Notes: generated by a model from the sequence alone, not told the origin. DNA of 64,000 nucleotides from Acidobacteriota bacterium (GCA_013289665.1 JABCZN010000003.1:62001-126000), one strand, 5' to 3'; shown: positions 36,091-45,175, counted from the first letter of the stretch. Numbers and translations: made by a program.

Positions 36091-36163
36091 CTACCACGCC
36101 GGCAGGGCGAGGTTGACACCTCTCGCCGCCGTGGCGGATAGTGCCGCTGTCGGAGGTTGCCTC

Positions 36164-37462
36164 ATGACCGCGGCCCAGTGGAACCTTTCGCGTCGAAGTC
36201 TGCTCAAAGTCCTCGGATTGGCTGGCGGCGGCCTGGCCGCCGGCGGATGGCCCCGGGACGGTGCGGCGATGGCTCAGGGCCCGCCGCGCACCACGGCACT
36301 TGAGACATTCACCGGGCCCGGAGCGAACCCGCACTGGAATTCCGTCGGCCCCTATCTGAGCGAGCCGCAGAAAGCGCCGCTGATTCTGCTGACGGACCGC
36401 CCCGTGCAACTTGAAACGCCACGCCACTATTTCCGGACAGCTTTCACGCCCAACGAGGCTTTCTACGTGCGATGGCACCTGGAAGGAATTCCCAATCGCG
36501 TGGACCTCGAGCAGTGGAAATTGCAGGTGGCAGGGAACGTGAAGAAATCGCTGGCGCTGAGCCTTTCTGACCTGACCGACAAGTTCAAGCCGGTTTCCGT
36601 TGCGACGGTCAGCCAGTGTTCCGGCAACAGCCGCAGCCGCATGCAGCCTCGCGTGCCGGGGGCGCAGTGGGGAAATGGCGCGATGGGGAACGCGCTGTGG
36701 ACCGGCGTGCGCCTGCGCGAAATCCTGGACCTGGCCGGCGTGAAGAACGGGTCCCTCGAATTGCAGTTTCAAGGGCTCGAAACGGGGCCAGGGCCGGCGG
36801 GATCCGGCTCGAATCTTTTTCTCAAATCACTCGAACTCGCGAATCCCGTGGTGGATGAGTGCATCGTCGCGTACCTGATGAACGGTGAACCGCTCCCAAT
36901 GTTGAATGGATTTCCGGCGCGCCTCGTCGTCCCCGGATACTTTGCGACCTACTGGACGAAATGCCTGACGTGGATTCGTGTGCTGGACGCGCCAGACGAG
37001 AATTACTGGATGAAGACGGCCTACCGGGCACCCGATACGCCAGGCGGCAACACCAGTCCGGAACAGGTGAAAGCAGGCCAAGTGAAAACAGTTCCGCTCG
37101 AGAGATTTCCGGTGCGATCGTTTCTCATCTCTCCCGATGGATCCTCCAAAATCCCCGCTGGGCTGAGCGTGACGCTGCGGGGGATTGCGTTCAGCGGCTA
37201 TGGCCGCGTGAACCGGGTGGAAATTTCAGAGGATGGCGGCAAGACGTGGGCGGATGCAACTCTCGGAGAGGACCATGGCGCATATTCTTTCCGCACCTGG
37301 GAAGCCCCGTGGAAAGCGAAAACCCCGGGACGTTATTCACTGGCGGTGCGCGCGACCGACGAAAAAAACAATGCGCAACCTGACGAGCCGGTCTGGAATC
37401 CCGGAGGATACCTTTGGAACCGCATCGAGCGGCAGGAACTGGTGGTCGGACATGCCAGCTAA
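36164..37462 (+). CDS. sorA: Sulfite dehydrogenase-like molybdoenzyme (sulfite oxidase family)
   Basis: A 432-residue periplasmic molybdenum-cofactor enzyme. A Tat signal (SRRSLLKVLGLAGGGLAA) is followed by the Moco domain, with the Mo-ligating Cys in TVSQCSGNSRS (about residue 152), and a C-terminal Ig-like dimerisation domain (IAFSGYGRVNRVEISEDGGK). It belongs to the sulfite oxidase family. The cytochrome gene 13 bases downstream makes a SorAB-type sulfite:cytochrome c oxidoreductase likely, although other substrates cannot be excluded. GGAGG lies upstream of the ATG at 36164. A TTG at 36113 is rejected because it would hide the Tat motif. Confidence 0.85.
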   Translation: MTAAQWNLSRRSLLKVLGLAGGGLAAGGWPRDGAAMAQGPPRTTALETFTGPGANPHWNSVGPYLSEPQKAPLILLTDRPVQLETPRHYFRTAFTPNEAFYVRWHLEGIPNRVDLEQWKLQVAGNVKKSLALSLSDLTDKFKPVSVATVSQCSGNSRSRMQPRVPGAQWGNGAMGNALWTGVRLREILDLAGVKNGSLELQFQGLETGPGPAGSGSNLFLKSLELANPVVDECIVAYLMNGEPLPMLNGFPARLVVPGYFATYWTKCLTWIRVLDAPDENYWMKTAYRAPDTPGGNTSPEQVKAGQVKTVPLERFPVRSFLISPDGSSKIPAGLSVTLRGIAFSGYGRVNRVEISEDGGKTWADATLGEDHGAYSFRTWEAPWKAKTPGRYSLAVRATDEKNNAQPDEPVWNPGGYLWNRIERQELVVGHAS

Positions 37463-37475
37463 GGGGAAAACCACG

Positions 37476-37886
37476 ATGAAGACGAGGGCCTTGCCGATTT
37501 TTGTGGTGGCGTCGTGTGTCGCCATAGCAGCGGGCGTTGTCTGCGCCGACTTCAAAAAGGGTTACTACTCGCCCGATCCGCTCGGCAGCATCCAGCAAGC
37601 GGCTCCCGCCGCGCTTCCACCGGATGCCGGGTATGAAGTTTCCTCTTATCCTGTCCCCACCTTGGAGCTTGCCCCAGGTGATGGCCGCCAGGACGTCCAG
37701 ATTTATTGCAACACCTGCCACAGCCCGCGCTACATCACCATGCAGCCGCCGCTCCCCGCTGCCACGTGGGAAGCCGAGGTGATCAAAATGAACAAGGCAT
37801 ATGGTGCGGGGATCCCGGAAGACACCTCACGCAAGATCGTAGCGTACCTGCAAGCCCATTTCACTCCGGAGAACCGGAAGCCCTAA
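37476..37886 (+). CDS. sorB: Monohaem cytochrome c subunit (SorB-like)
   Basis: A 136-residue exported cytochrome. The signal peptide is MKTRALPIFVVASCVAIAAG, and one haem motif CNTCH lies near residue 73. A probable axial Met follows (ITMQPPLP, VIKMNKAYG). The end has the helix KIVAYLQAHF usual in class I cytochromes c. The start at 37476 has AAGGGG upstream. It directly follows the molybdoenzyme gene and is its likely electron acceptor. The gene symbols for this pair are by analogy. Confidence 0.8.
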   Translation: MKTRALPIFVVASCVAIAAGVVCADFKKGYYSPDPLGSIQQAAPAALPPDAGYEVSSYPVPTLELAPGDGRQDVQIYCNTCHSPRYITMQPPLPAATWEAEVIKMNKAYGAGIPEDTSRKIVAYLQAHFTPENRKP

Positions 37887-38159
37887 GCGAGTTGTATTCA
37901 CACCAGGCGAAAACTGCAGCGCGATCCGGAGTTAGATAAGAGCGTTTATCTGGCGATTAAAGGCAGCGCGGCCAAGAAAGCATGCGATTCAGCGGATAAC
38001 GTCTGCACCGCCGCTGAGAAAATCGTAGTGATTTGCTCCGGGCACGTCTACGATGCGCACGCCGCCAGGAGCGTTGAGAAGATTTTTCTTCCACCGAAAG
38101 ATATATGCTTGAGTTGCGGTACCGAGCTTGCATCCCGTAACTCCTCACGACGTTCTTAG
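37887..38159 (+). other. Open frame without a start codon, coding-like
   Basis: The 400-bp gap between the cytochrome and the amidotransferase genes holds a 90-codon open frame in phase with the cytochrome stop. It has no ATG, GTG or TTG start before its last 20 codons. The translation contains SVYLAIKGSAAKKACDSAD, CTAAEKIVVICSGHVYDAH and ICLSCGTEL, with six Cys. The composition looks protein-like, but no family is recognised. It may be the 3' part of a lost gene. Nothing else was seen in the gap. Confidence 0.3.
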
Positions 38160-38287
38160 TCGTTTTACGAGATGTTACGCCAGATCAGGACAGACCATTG
38201 GTAAGTTGGACAATTGGAAACTGCCCGAGTGTCCCCGGCGGGGCTGGTTGCCGCAAGCTTTGCCTGGATGCTACGATGCTGGGTTCC

Positions 38288-39064
38288 ATGAGTCCCAATG
38301 GTCCCAACCGGCCCCGCATTGGCATCCCCTGGCGCAGTTCAGAAGAAGGCCAGGGCAGCCTGATTCCCTGGGGCGGCAAGAACCGTTATTACGCCGATGC
38401 CGTCAATCGCGCCGGGGGCGAGCCGGTGGAGCTGTCTCTAGCCGATTCCGAGCGCTTGAAGGCCCTCCTGCCCACGCTCGACGGCTTTGTGCTGCCCGGC
38501 AGCCCGGCGGACGTGGAGCCTCGGGAATACGGCCACAGCAATGCCGGGAAGTCGGAGCCCGCCGACCTGCCGAGAGAGCGGACAGACCGGGCGATCCTGG
38601 ACCATGCCTTTGCCGAGAAGAAGCCGGTTCTGGCGATCTGTTATGGATGCCAGCTTTTGAACGTGTATCTGGGGGGGACGCTGATCCAGGACCTCCGGGA
38701 CGAAACAGGGACGGGCCTGCCGCACCGCCGGAAGGACTTGACGCCGGAACCCAAGGAAGATCCCGTTCACCCAGCTCGATTTGAGCCCGGGAGCCGTTTG
38801 GCGGCGCTCGCAGGGGCGTCCGAAGCGGTGGTCAACAGTTCACATCACCAGGCGATCCAGCAGCCAGGGCGGCAGTTGAAAATCACCGGGCACGCGCCGG
38901 ACGGAATTGTTGAAAGCGTGGAATGGACCGGGGATGCGAACTGGGTAACCGGTGTGCAGTGGCACCCGGAACGCATGGAAGGCGACCCGCTGGCCGAGCG
39001 ATTATTCTCGGAATTCGTCGGCGCGGCTCGGGCGGTCCACAAGATCCCTGCAGGAAAGCCTTAA
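38288..39064 (+). CDS. Gamma-glutamyl-gamma-aminobutyrate hydrolase family protein
   Basis: A 258-residue class I glutamine amidotransferase-like hydrolase (PuuD family). It shows GFVLPGSPADVEP near the oxyanion strand, the nucleophile Cys in AICYGCQLLNVYLGGT, and the His-Glu pair in VQWHPERMEG. These enzymes cleave gamma-glutamyl amides such as gamma-Glu-GABA. No putrescine genes are nearby, so the substrate is open. The start at 38288 fits family length; ATGs at 38276 and 38198 are also in frame. Ribosome-binding sites are weak for all three. Confidence 0.82.
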   Translation: MSPNGPNRPRIGIPWRSSEEGQGSLIPWGGKNRYYADAVNRAGGEPVELSLADSERLKALLPTLDGFVLPGSPADVEPREYGHSNAGKSEPADLPRERTDRAILDHAFAEKKPVLAICYGCQLLNVYLGGTLIQDLRDETGTGLPHRRKDLTPEPKEDPVHPARFEPGSRLAALAGASEAVVNSSHHQAIQQPGRQLKITGHAPDGIVESVEWTGDANWVTGVQWHPERMEGDPLAERLFSEFVGAARAVHKIPAGKP

Positions 39065-39117
39065 GGGGACCGAACCAACCTAGAGAACGAGTTTAGGAAT
39101 CAGACTATGGGGGAATC

Positions 39118-39882
39118 ATGATTTCACTGGCGGGGAAAGCGGCACTGATTACTGGGGGCTCGCGCGGTATTGGAGCGGCCGCGGTCAAATTGTTTGCTCA
39201 GGCCGGCGCGGACGTGGTGTTCAGCTACAACTCGGCCAAGGAAGCGGCGAAGCAAGTCGAACAGGAAGCCGCGAAACACGGTACCCGGGTGGAAGCTTTC
39301 AAAGCGGACGTGGGCAAGCACGATGACAATCGCAAGCTGGTGGAGCACACCATCAAGCGCCTGGGGCGGCTGGACATCCTGGTGCCGAACGCCGGCGTGT
39401 GGAACCTGGAAGATCTGCCCATCGAGAAAATGTCCGAGAAGCAGTGGGACGACATGATTCGGGTCAACCTGAAGAGCGTGTACTCGGTGATTCACTTCGG
39501 GGTGCCGCACATGATCAAGCAGAAGAGCGGGAAGATTATCCCGATCAGTTCCACGGCGGGGCAACGCGGCGAATCGCTCCATACCCATTATGGCGCTTCA
39601 AAAGGCGGCATCATCAGCTTGACCAAAGGGCTGGCCACGGAACTGGCGCGGCATGGAATTCTTGTGAACAGCGTGGCACCCGGGTGGGTGGCGACGGATA
39701 TGTCGAACCCGGTGCTGGATTCAAAAGCGGGACAAAAGATGGCCGCGTCTGTGATCGCACTCGGAAGGGCCGCAACTCCCGAGGAGATTGCCGGGCCGAT
39801 GCTGTTCCTGGCTTCGGACCTTTCGAATTTCATGACCGGTGAAATTTTGAATGTCAACGGAGGGTCCGTGCTGTGTGGTTAA
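39118..39882 (+). CDS. Short-chain dehydrogenase/reductase
   Basis: A 254-residue NAD(P)-dependent oxidoreductase with the classical SDR fold. The cofactor loop is ITGGSRGIGAAAV, the NAG-type motif is VPNAGVW, and the catalytic residues are Ser in ISSTAGQ and Tyr/Lys in HYGASKGG. It ends with GEILNVNGGSVLCG, usual for FabG-like enzymes. The substrate is not predictable. GGGGGAA precedes the ATG. The next gene overlaps its end by ten bases. Confidence 0.9.
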   Translation: MISLAGKAALITGGSRGIGAAAVKLFAQAGADVVFSYNSAKEAAKQVEQEAAKHGTRVEAFKADVGKHDDNRKLVEHTIKRLGRLDILVPNAGVWNLEDLPIEKMSEKQWDDMIRVNLKSVYSVIHFGVPHMIKQKSGKIIPISSTAGQRGESLHTHYGASKGGIISLTKGLATELARHGILVNSVAPGWVATDMSNPVLDSKAGQKMAASVIALGRAATPEEIAGPMLFLASDLSNFMTGEILNVNGGSVLCG

Positions 39883-40757
39883 GTCGGAAAACTTACCGGG
39901 CGTGGCTGGCGATGGCGATGCTCTTGGTGCCACTGGCGGTGCTCGGGCAGAATCCGGACATGATTGCGCCGGAGGCCAGCGAAGCCAAGGCCAAGCAAAT
40001 ACTGAACCAACTGATTCAGGGCCTGGGCGGACCGGCGTACCTGGACATGAGAGAACGCCAGTGCGATGGGCGCCGGGCGGCGATCGGCCACAATGGAGCG
40101 CTGGCGGGTTACGTGCAGTTCAAGGATTCCTGGGAGTTCCCAGACAAGAATCGCACCGACTATACAGCACACGGACGAAACACGCTTTTGGGCTACATGA
40201 TCGGCGTCCAGGAACTCGATTTGTCGCACGGCGGACTGGTGATCACCCTCTTCAGCGGCGAGCACGGCTGGACGATGGACCGCGGCGGGGTCTCGGAAAT
40301 GCCAGAGGATACGGTAGCGGAGTTTCAGCAAGCCGTGCAGCGCAGTTCGGAGAATCTGCTGCGCCTGGGTCTGAAGGATGCGGATCTCGGATTCCGGTGG
40401 GGCGGGCGGGACACCGTGGATTTGCGAGAAGTGGATTGGGTGGAGATTTCCGACCAGGAGCAGCGCTTGTACCGGCTCGCGGTGGACCGCTCGAGTCATC
40501 TGCTGGTTCGCAGTGTTGTTCGTGTGAAAGACGAAAACACCGGCCAGCAGCGCGAAGACGTCACGATTTTCACGAATTACCAGCCAAGGGGAGGCGTCGA
40601 GGTGCCGATGCAGGTCACCCGGGAACGCGACGGCCGGCGCATCGCCCAGGTTTTCTACGACAGCTGCCAGATTAATCCGCCCCTTCCCGCGGATTATTTC
40701 ACCCGGGAGGCCCTGGTCCAGCGATTCAAAGAGACCGGGGGCAAAAAGCCGAAGTAA
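39873..40757 (+). CDS. Secreted protein of unknown function
   Basis: A 294-residue exported protein with a signal peptide (YRAWLAMAMLLVPLAVLGQ). The body starts with a helix (AKQILNQLIQGLGGPAYLDM), often seen at the start of LolA-like or outer-membrane lipoprotein-sorting barrels. Beta strands follow, with TIFTNYQPRGGVEVPMQVTRE near the end. This resembles LolA/DUF-type lipid-handling proteins, but the match is only general. The start is GTG with GGAGG nine bases upstream, inside the SDR gene, so the two are coupled. Confidence 0.65.
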   Translation: MWLSRKTYRAWLAMAMLLVPLAVLGQNPDMIAPEASEAKAKQILNQLIQGLGGPAYLDMRERQCDGRRAAIGHNGALAGYVQFKDSWEFPDKNRTDYTAHGRNTLLGYMIGVQELDLSHGGLVITLFSGEHGWTMDRGGVSEMPEDTVAEFQQAVQRSSENLLRLGLKDADLGFRWGGRDTVDLREVDWVEISDQEQRLYRLAVDRSSHLLVRSVVRVKDENTGQQREDVTIFTNYQPRGGVEVPMQVTRERDGRRIAQVFYDSCQINPPLPADYFTREALVQRFKETGGKKPK

Positions 40758-41009
40758 CTCAATCTGTAACAGCCGTCAAAAATGAGGCCCGGCGGGGCGT
40801 CTTGGGTTTATCATTTTTCAAAACGCTCTGGCTGAAGTTTCAGGTCGCCCGAGGGGCTTAGTGTCTGTGTATTAGCCAGAAGAGCAGCCTCTATCTGGCG
40901 GGCGGGAACCCTGCTAAGTTAAAGGGTCCCAGCCAATCAGTGGAAATGCGACCGTGCCCGAGGCGGTGCTACGGACGGTTGTCATGGCGGGCTGCAGGAT
41001 CGGACGAAA
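40758..41009 (+). other. Structured leader region before the minor-pilin operon
   Basis: The 252-bp gap contains two clear stem-loops: CTGGCT...AGCCAG (about 40828-40879) and GGGAACCCT...AGGGTCCC (about 40904-40930). No T-run follows either. It probably carries the operon promoter and a 5' untranslated region. The sequence lacks the core of GEMM c-di-GMP riboswitches (GGGACGCAAAGC), so no known riboswitch class is claimed. Confidence 0.35.
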
Positions 41010-41597
41010 ATGAGATCAGGGCGGGCTTCCGGCTTCAGCCTCACGGAACTTGTCGTGGCCATGGCGATGGCCATGATTCTGATGGCCGTCGGCTTGCCCT
41101 ATTTCCTGCACGCCTACCGGTTCTATCAACTGAGCAACGCCGCCACTCAGACGGCCGACATATTGCGATTGACGCGTTATGAAGCGATTCGCCAAAACAA
41201 ACCGGTGGTTTGCGTAATTCAACCTGATTCTTCCGATCCTACGATGACCGACGCCTTCATGACCGATACCAGTGGAAAACAGCTGACCGGAGTGAATGCA
41301 AGGACCATCCTGCTGGGCCCCGCGGGGAATCTGGTCAGTGCAGGCTCGGTGCCCGGCGCCGGCGCCTTGCCCGTCGCCGCCCAACTTGGCGGCACTACGC
41401 CTGTAACCGTTTCCCCCAGCGGCGCAGCGGTTCGGTTCGATGCCCGCGGTGCGCTGTCCACGGGCAACATCATGGCGTTTTATCTCAACTCCAGCGTGGC
41501 CCCGGAAGCCGGCTTTCGCGCAGTGTTGTTAATGCCCGCCGGCTCCATTCAGATCTGGACCGGGGATTCTGGCGGCAACTGGCAGCAAGTGCGATGA
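41010..41597 (+). CDS. Type IV minor pilin, GspH/FimT-like
   Basis: A 195-residue prepilin-like protein. The leader ends in Gly and the mature part starts FSLTELVVAMAMAMILMAVG, the type III signal cut by prepilin peptidase PilD, with the conserved Glu at position 5. The C-terminal part is a small beta domain with ARTILLGPAGNL and VRFDARGAL, the GspH/FimT pattern. It opens a four-gene cluster of minor pilins. The stop overlaps the next start by four bases. Confidence 0.85.
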   Translation: MRSGRASGFSLTELVVAMAMAMILMAVGLPYFLHAYRFYQLSNAATQTADILRLTRYEAIRQNKPVVCVIQPDSSDPTMTDAFMTDTSGKQLTGVNARTILLGPAGNLVSAGSVPGAGALPVAAQLGGTTPVTVSPSGAAVRFDARGALSTGNIMAFYLNSSVAPEAGFRAVLLMPAGSIQIWTGDSGGNWQQVR

Positions 41598-42160
41598 GAC
41601 TTCGCGTGCATTCCGATGCGACGCCCATGGCGGCTGCCCATCCGGGCGGCGAGCGCGGCTTTACGCTCATCGAAATGCTGATCGCCACGGTCATTATTGT
41701 GATCGGCCTGGTGGCCGTGGCCCAGTTGGTTCCAACTTCGATGATGCTAAATGCCAACAACCGGAGCGACGGCTCCGCCCTGGTGATCGCTCAAAGGCAA
41801 ATGGAAGCGCTCCGTTCACTTCCCCTTGCTGCCAAAACGTTCACCGACCCGCTCGGAACTACCTGCCCGCTCGGCACCACCTGCTATATCGGGGACCCCA
41901 GCCAGCCGGGACAAGTCGTCGGCAGTCCGCTCTTCAACAACACGCCGGTCATTGATTACGCCCAGCCGCTGGTCAGCGGCTACGGTTTCACCTACACCGA
42001 TCCCAACGATCCTACCGGCGCAGTCAACGATGTTCGCTGGGCGGTGGTCACCATCAACAACGGCTCCAACACCGGCAAGCGCATCATCGTCGGGGCTTTC
42101 CGCCGTGGTATGAAATCGCCGAGCTTTCCAATCTCTCTCGACACCCTGGTGTCCAAATGA
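41594..42160 (+). CDS. Type IV minor pilin, PilV-like
   Basis: A 188-residue prepilin with an unusually long basic leader (about 22 residues), followed by G/FTLIEMLIATVIIVIGLVAVA with Glu5. The body has QRQMEALRSLPLAAK, as in PilV/GspI proteins, and a Cys pair (CPLGTTC). It overlaps both neighbours by four bases, so the operon is tightly coupled. Such proteins prime pilus assembly at the inner membrane. Confidence 0.82.
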   Translation: MRLRVHSDATPMAAAHPGGERGFTLIEMLIATVIIVIGLVAVAQLVPTSMMLNANNRSDGSALVIAQRQMEALRSLPLAAKTFTDPLGTTCPLGTTCYIGDPSQPGQVVGSPLFNNTPVIDYAQPLVSGYGFTYTDPNDPTGAVNDVRWAVVTINNGSNTGKRIIVGAFRRGMKSPSFPISLDTLVSK

Positions 42161-42963
42161 GGGCCGCCGCGACGCCACATGCGCGCGGGTTCACGATTTT
42201 GGAGCTGATGATTGCCATGGCCATTTTCATGGTGATTTGCGGGGCCATGTTCGGATTGCTGCAGCTCTCGCAGCAGAAATACTCGAGCGAAACGCAACTA
42301 TCGGGTGCGTTCCAGGAAACCCGGTTGGCCATTGACCAGATTGTGCGCGATTTCAGTGCCTCTGGTTATCCGGCGGTCAGCATGTTCTCGAAGATACCGG
42401 CGGATTCTTCCCAGTATGCGCTGAGCCCGGTGGCTTGGGATCCGAACTATCCGGCCACTTTTTGTTTGGTGGGGACTGCCGGCGGCGGCACCTGCCAGAC
42501 GCCGGGGGATTTTGATTTGATTGTGGAATCGGATTTGGGCGGTGGGGTGAGCTGGGTTCGTTACCAGTTGATCGGTACGACGCTCTACCGCGCGGTGGTG
42601 GCCAAAACGGCGGCGGGAGATCCCGTGAATGCCACCTCCCCGGCAAGTGTGAGGGTGCCGTTCCTGACCAATGTAATGAACAACGTCATGAACACCTCCT
42701 CCGCCGGTCTACTCACCCAAATCAACGCCACCTATCCCTCGATGTTTCCGGGCGGCACACCGCAGCCGATTTTCAAGTACACCTGTAATAGTTCTGCCGG
42801 GCCGACGCCTTGCCCTCTGGCCGGAACCGACGGCGTGCCCGGTAACATCCGCGACGTGGACATCAATCTGATCGTGATGACCCGGCAGCCGGACTCGCAA
42901 ACGCAGGTGCTGAAACTGGTCGAGTTGAATGGCCGCGGTCACCGCATGAATCCGTCGCGGTAA
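42157..42963 (+). CDS. Type IV minor pilin, PilW-like
   Basis: A 268-residue prepilin. The cleavage site is G/FTILELMIAMAIFMVICG with Glu5. After the helix comes QETRLAIDQIVRDFSASGYP, typical of PilW/GspJ, then an extended beta-rich domain with two Cys pairs. It overlaps the PilV-like gene by four bases. The PilX-like gene begins 21 bases later. Confidence 0.82.
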   Translation: MRAAATPHARGFTILELMIAMAIFMVICGAMFGLLQLSQQKYSSETQLSGAFQETRLAIDQIVRDFSASGYPAVSMFSKIPADSSQYALSPVAWDPNYPATFCLVGTAGGGTCQTPGDFDLIVESDLGGGVSWVRYQLIGTTLYRAVVAKTAAGDPVNATSPASVRVPFLTNVMNNVMNTSSAGLLTQINATYPSMFPGGTPQPIFKYTCNSSAGPTPCPLAGTDGVPGNIRDVDINLIVMTRQPDSQTQVLKLVELNGRGHRMNPSR

Positions 42964-42984
42964 AGTGCTGTCAGGAATGATCGA

Positions 42985-44496
42985 ATGACGAAGCGCCAAG
43001 AAAAATTCGCCGGGAGGCACGCCCAACGCGGCGCGGCGCTGCTGATCGCAATTTTTGCATTGTTGCTGGTCAGCGTTGTGGCCATCGCGCTGATCGTTTC
43101 CTCGGGCACCGATTCCGCGCTGGCCAGCAACTATCGGACCTCCACCAGCGCCTACTATGCCGCGATTGCCGGCGTCGAAGAAGCCCGCGGGCGGCTGCTG
43201 CCGATCAATCCGAATTATCTCCCGCTGCCATCGCCGATGCCTCTCACCCAGGTGGTCTATATCATCAATCCCACTGGTGGCGAGACGGTGGCCCCCAGCA
43301 ATACTGCTAATCCCGCGACCTATCCGGACAATGAGTACAAGCAGGAATTCGGGGTGGATGTATCGACACGCGTGGTCACCACAAACGCCTCTGTTTCGCC
43401 GATCGCGGGCTTGCCTCCCGCTTCCTACAAATGGGTGCGCATAAACGCGGTGACCGAACAGTCTCTAGGAGATCCTCTGGTGCCGGGTTCGGGCGTCGAC
43501 GTCAACGGGGACAACATCGTGGATAGCGTCACTCCACTGTTCTACGATCCGGCAAACGCGCCTACTCCGGGTTTGATTACAACGTTCACGCCGCCCGCCA
43601 CCGCTTCGCAGGCCCTGGAAATTACTTCCTATGCGGTGCTGCCCAACGGCAGCCAGAGTATGGTGCAGTATGTCGTTCGGCCGCTGGTCGTGTTTTCCGG
43701 TTTGTCCAGCCAGACATTTCCCGCTGCACTCACGCTTGCAGGTAACAACGTCTTCTATGACGGCCCCGGCACCAACAGTTTCTTCATTCGGGGACAAGAT
43801 CAATGCGGCACCGGCCCTGCGATGTTGCCGGCAATCGGCTATACCAATGGCGCGGCAAGTGATAATTCGAAAACCAATATTGCCAACGGAGCCACTCCGG
43901 CGGGGAATTATCTCGGCTCGTCAACTCCGAGCAGCCCCCCGCCGCCACCGCCCGCGGCTACAGGAAGCATGGTGAATGTGGGCGGTGTGATGAATCCGAA
44001 TTGGCTGACGCCCAGCGGTCTCGAGGCCGTCGTGCAGGACATCACCGACAGCGCCGATGCGGTGCTCGCCGGCCCTACCACTCCCTCCAGTTTTCCTTCC
44101 GGGATGTCCTCCGGGAATCCGATGACGATCGTGGTGAACGGGGATCTGGACCTGAACGGCTGGCACAACACCGGCTACGGCTTGCTGCTGGTGACCGGCA
44201 CGCTGAAGTATGACCCGGATGCGTCATGGCAAGGGCTCGTTCTTGTCATCGGTCAGGGAAACTTCGTCTCTACCAGATCCGGCACCGGCGAGATTGACGG
44301 CGCGGTGTTGATCGCGAAGACCCGCGATCCTTCTGGGAGCCCGCTGGCCACCCTGGGCGCCGCTTCGTTCAGCCAGACCGGCGGCGGCGGCAGTCTCGGG
44401 CAAGGCATTAACTACAACAGTTGTCTTGTGCAGGGCGCGATGGGGCCAATTACCTACAAGATTCTCTCCTTCCGCGAAATTAATCTGACGAATTGA
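42985..44496 (+). CDS. PilX-like pilus assembly protein
   Basis: A 503-residue protein. The N-terminal region QRGAALLIAIFALLLVSVVA is typical of PilX/GspK: a hydrophobic helix after a basic leader, without Glu5. YYAAIAGVEEARGRL follows, as in PilX N-terminal domains. The rest is much longer than classical PilX (about 170-200 residues), with Pro/Ser/Gly-rich stretches (TPSSPPPPPPAATG) and a beta-rich C-terminal domain. It is the last gene of the cluster and may form a pilus-tip or surface-exposed element. Confidence 0.75.
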   Translation: MTKRQEKFAGRHAQRGAALLIAIFALLLVSVVAIALIVSSGTDSALASNYRTSTSAYYAAIAGVEEARGRLLPINPNYLPLPSPMPLTQVVYIINPTGGETVAPSNTANPATYPDNEYKQEFGVDVSTRVVTTNASVSPIAGLPPASYKWVRINAVTEQSLGDPLVPGSGVDVNGDNIVDSVTPLFYDPANAPTPGLITTFTPPATASQALEITSYAVLPNGSQSMVQYVVRPLVVFSGLSSQTFPAALTLAGNNVFYDGPGTNSFFIRGQDQCGTGPAMLPAIGYTNGAASDNSKTNIANGATPAGNYLGSSTPSSPPPPPPAATGSMVNVGGVMNPNWLTPSGLEAVVQDITDSADAVLAGPTTPSSFPSGMSSGNPMTIVVNGDLDLNGWHNTGYGLLLVTGTLKYDPDASWQGLVLVIGQGNFVSTRSGTGEIDGAVLIAKTRDPSGSPLATLGAASFSQTGGGGSLGQGINYNSCLVQGAMGPITYKILSFREINLTN

Positions 44497-44573
44497 AAAT
44501 CAGGACGCACTTTGGACGCCCAGATTGGGCCGATGAAAATGACCGGACAGCCTTGGCGCGGTATACTAAATGA

Positions 44574-45125
44574 ATGAGTCCCACTTCGAGGGAGCCGCAG
44601 ATTCACGGCACAACGGTTTTGTGCGTCCGGAAGGAAAGCAAAGTTGTGCTGATCGCCGATGGCCAGGTGACCATGGGCGATCACGTCATCAAACACACCG
44701 CCAAGAAAACGCGGCGGCTGTACAACGACAAGGTTGTTGCGGGATTTGCCGGCTCGACCGCCGACGCGATCTCTCTTTTCGAACGCTTCGAAGGAAAGCT
44801 GCAGGAACATTCGGGGAATCTGCAAAAGGGATCCGTGGAACTGGCCAAGGAGTGGCGCAAGGACCGCGCGCTGCGGCACCTGGAGGCCTTGTTGATCGTG
44901 GCCGATTCGAAAGCGACGTTTGTGCTTTCCGGGAACGGGGACGTGATCGAACCGGATGACGGCCTGTGCGCGATCGGTTCGGGCGGAATTTATGCGCTGG
45001 CCGCCGCGCGCGCGATGATGAAGCACACCAAGCTGCCGGTCAAGGAACTTGCGCTGGAGGCCATGCGCATTGCCAGCGAAATTTGCATTTACAGCAACGC
45101 GAACTTTACCGTAGAAGAGATCTAG
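44574..45125 (+). CDS. hslV: ATP-dependent protease subunit HslV
   Basis: A 183-residue proteasome-like peptidase that degrades proteins unfolded by HslU. The catalytic Thr is the first of the pair in [18 protein letters not shown] and is exposed after removal of a short propeptide. Other conserved parts are [31 protein letters not shown] and [17 protein letters not shown]. Length is normal. A TATACT box lies just upstream. hslU follows after 50 bases. Confidence 0.96.
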   Translation: MSPTSREPQIHGTTVLCVRKESKVVLIADGQVTMGDHVIKHTAKKTRRLYNDKVVAGFAGSTADAISLFERFEGKLQEHSGNLQKGSVELAKEWRKDRALRHLEALLIVADSKATFVLSGNGDVIEPDDGLCAIGSGGIYALAAARAMMKHTKLPVKELALEAMRIASEICIYSNANFTVEEI

Positions 45126-45175
45126 GGGAGCCGCCGGAATCGTCTCCACCGGCCAAGGCAAGGAATCGGACTTTC

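Noticed and set aside
35438..36772. 444-codon minus-strand open frame over the P1B-ATPase relic
   Set aside because: It extends over the molybdoenzyme gene and has no coherent domain. Only the short ATPase segment at 36007-36054, in another minus-strand frame, has meaning.
40758..41009. GEMM (c-di-GMP) or cobalamin riboswitch before the pilin operon
   Set aside because: The required conserved cores (GGGACGCAAAGC, or the B12 box) are absent.
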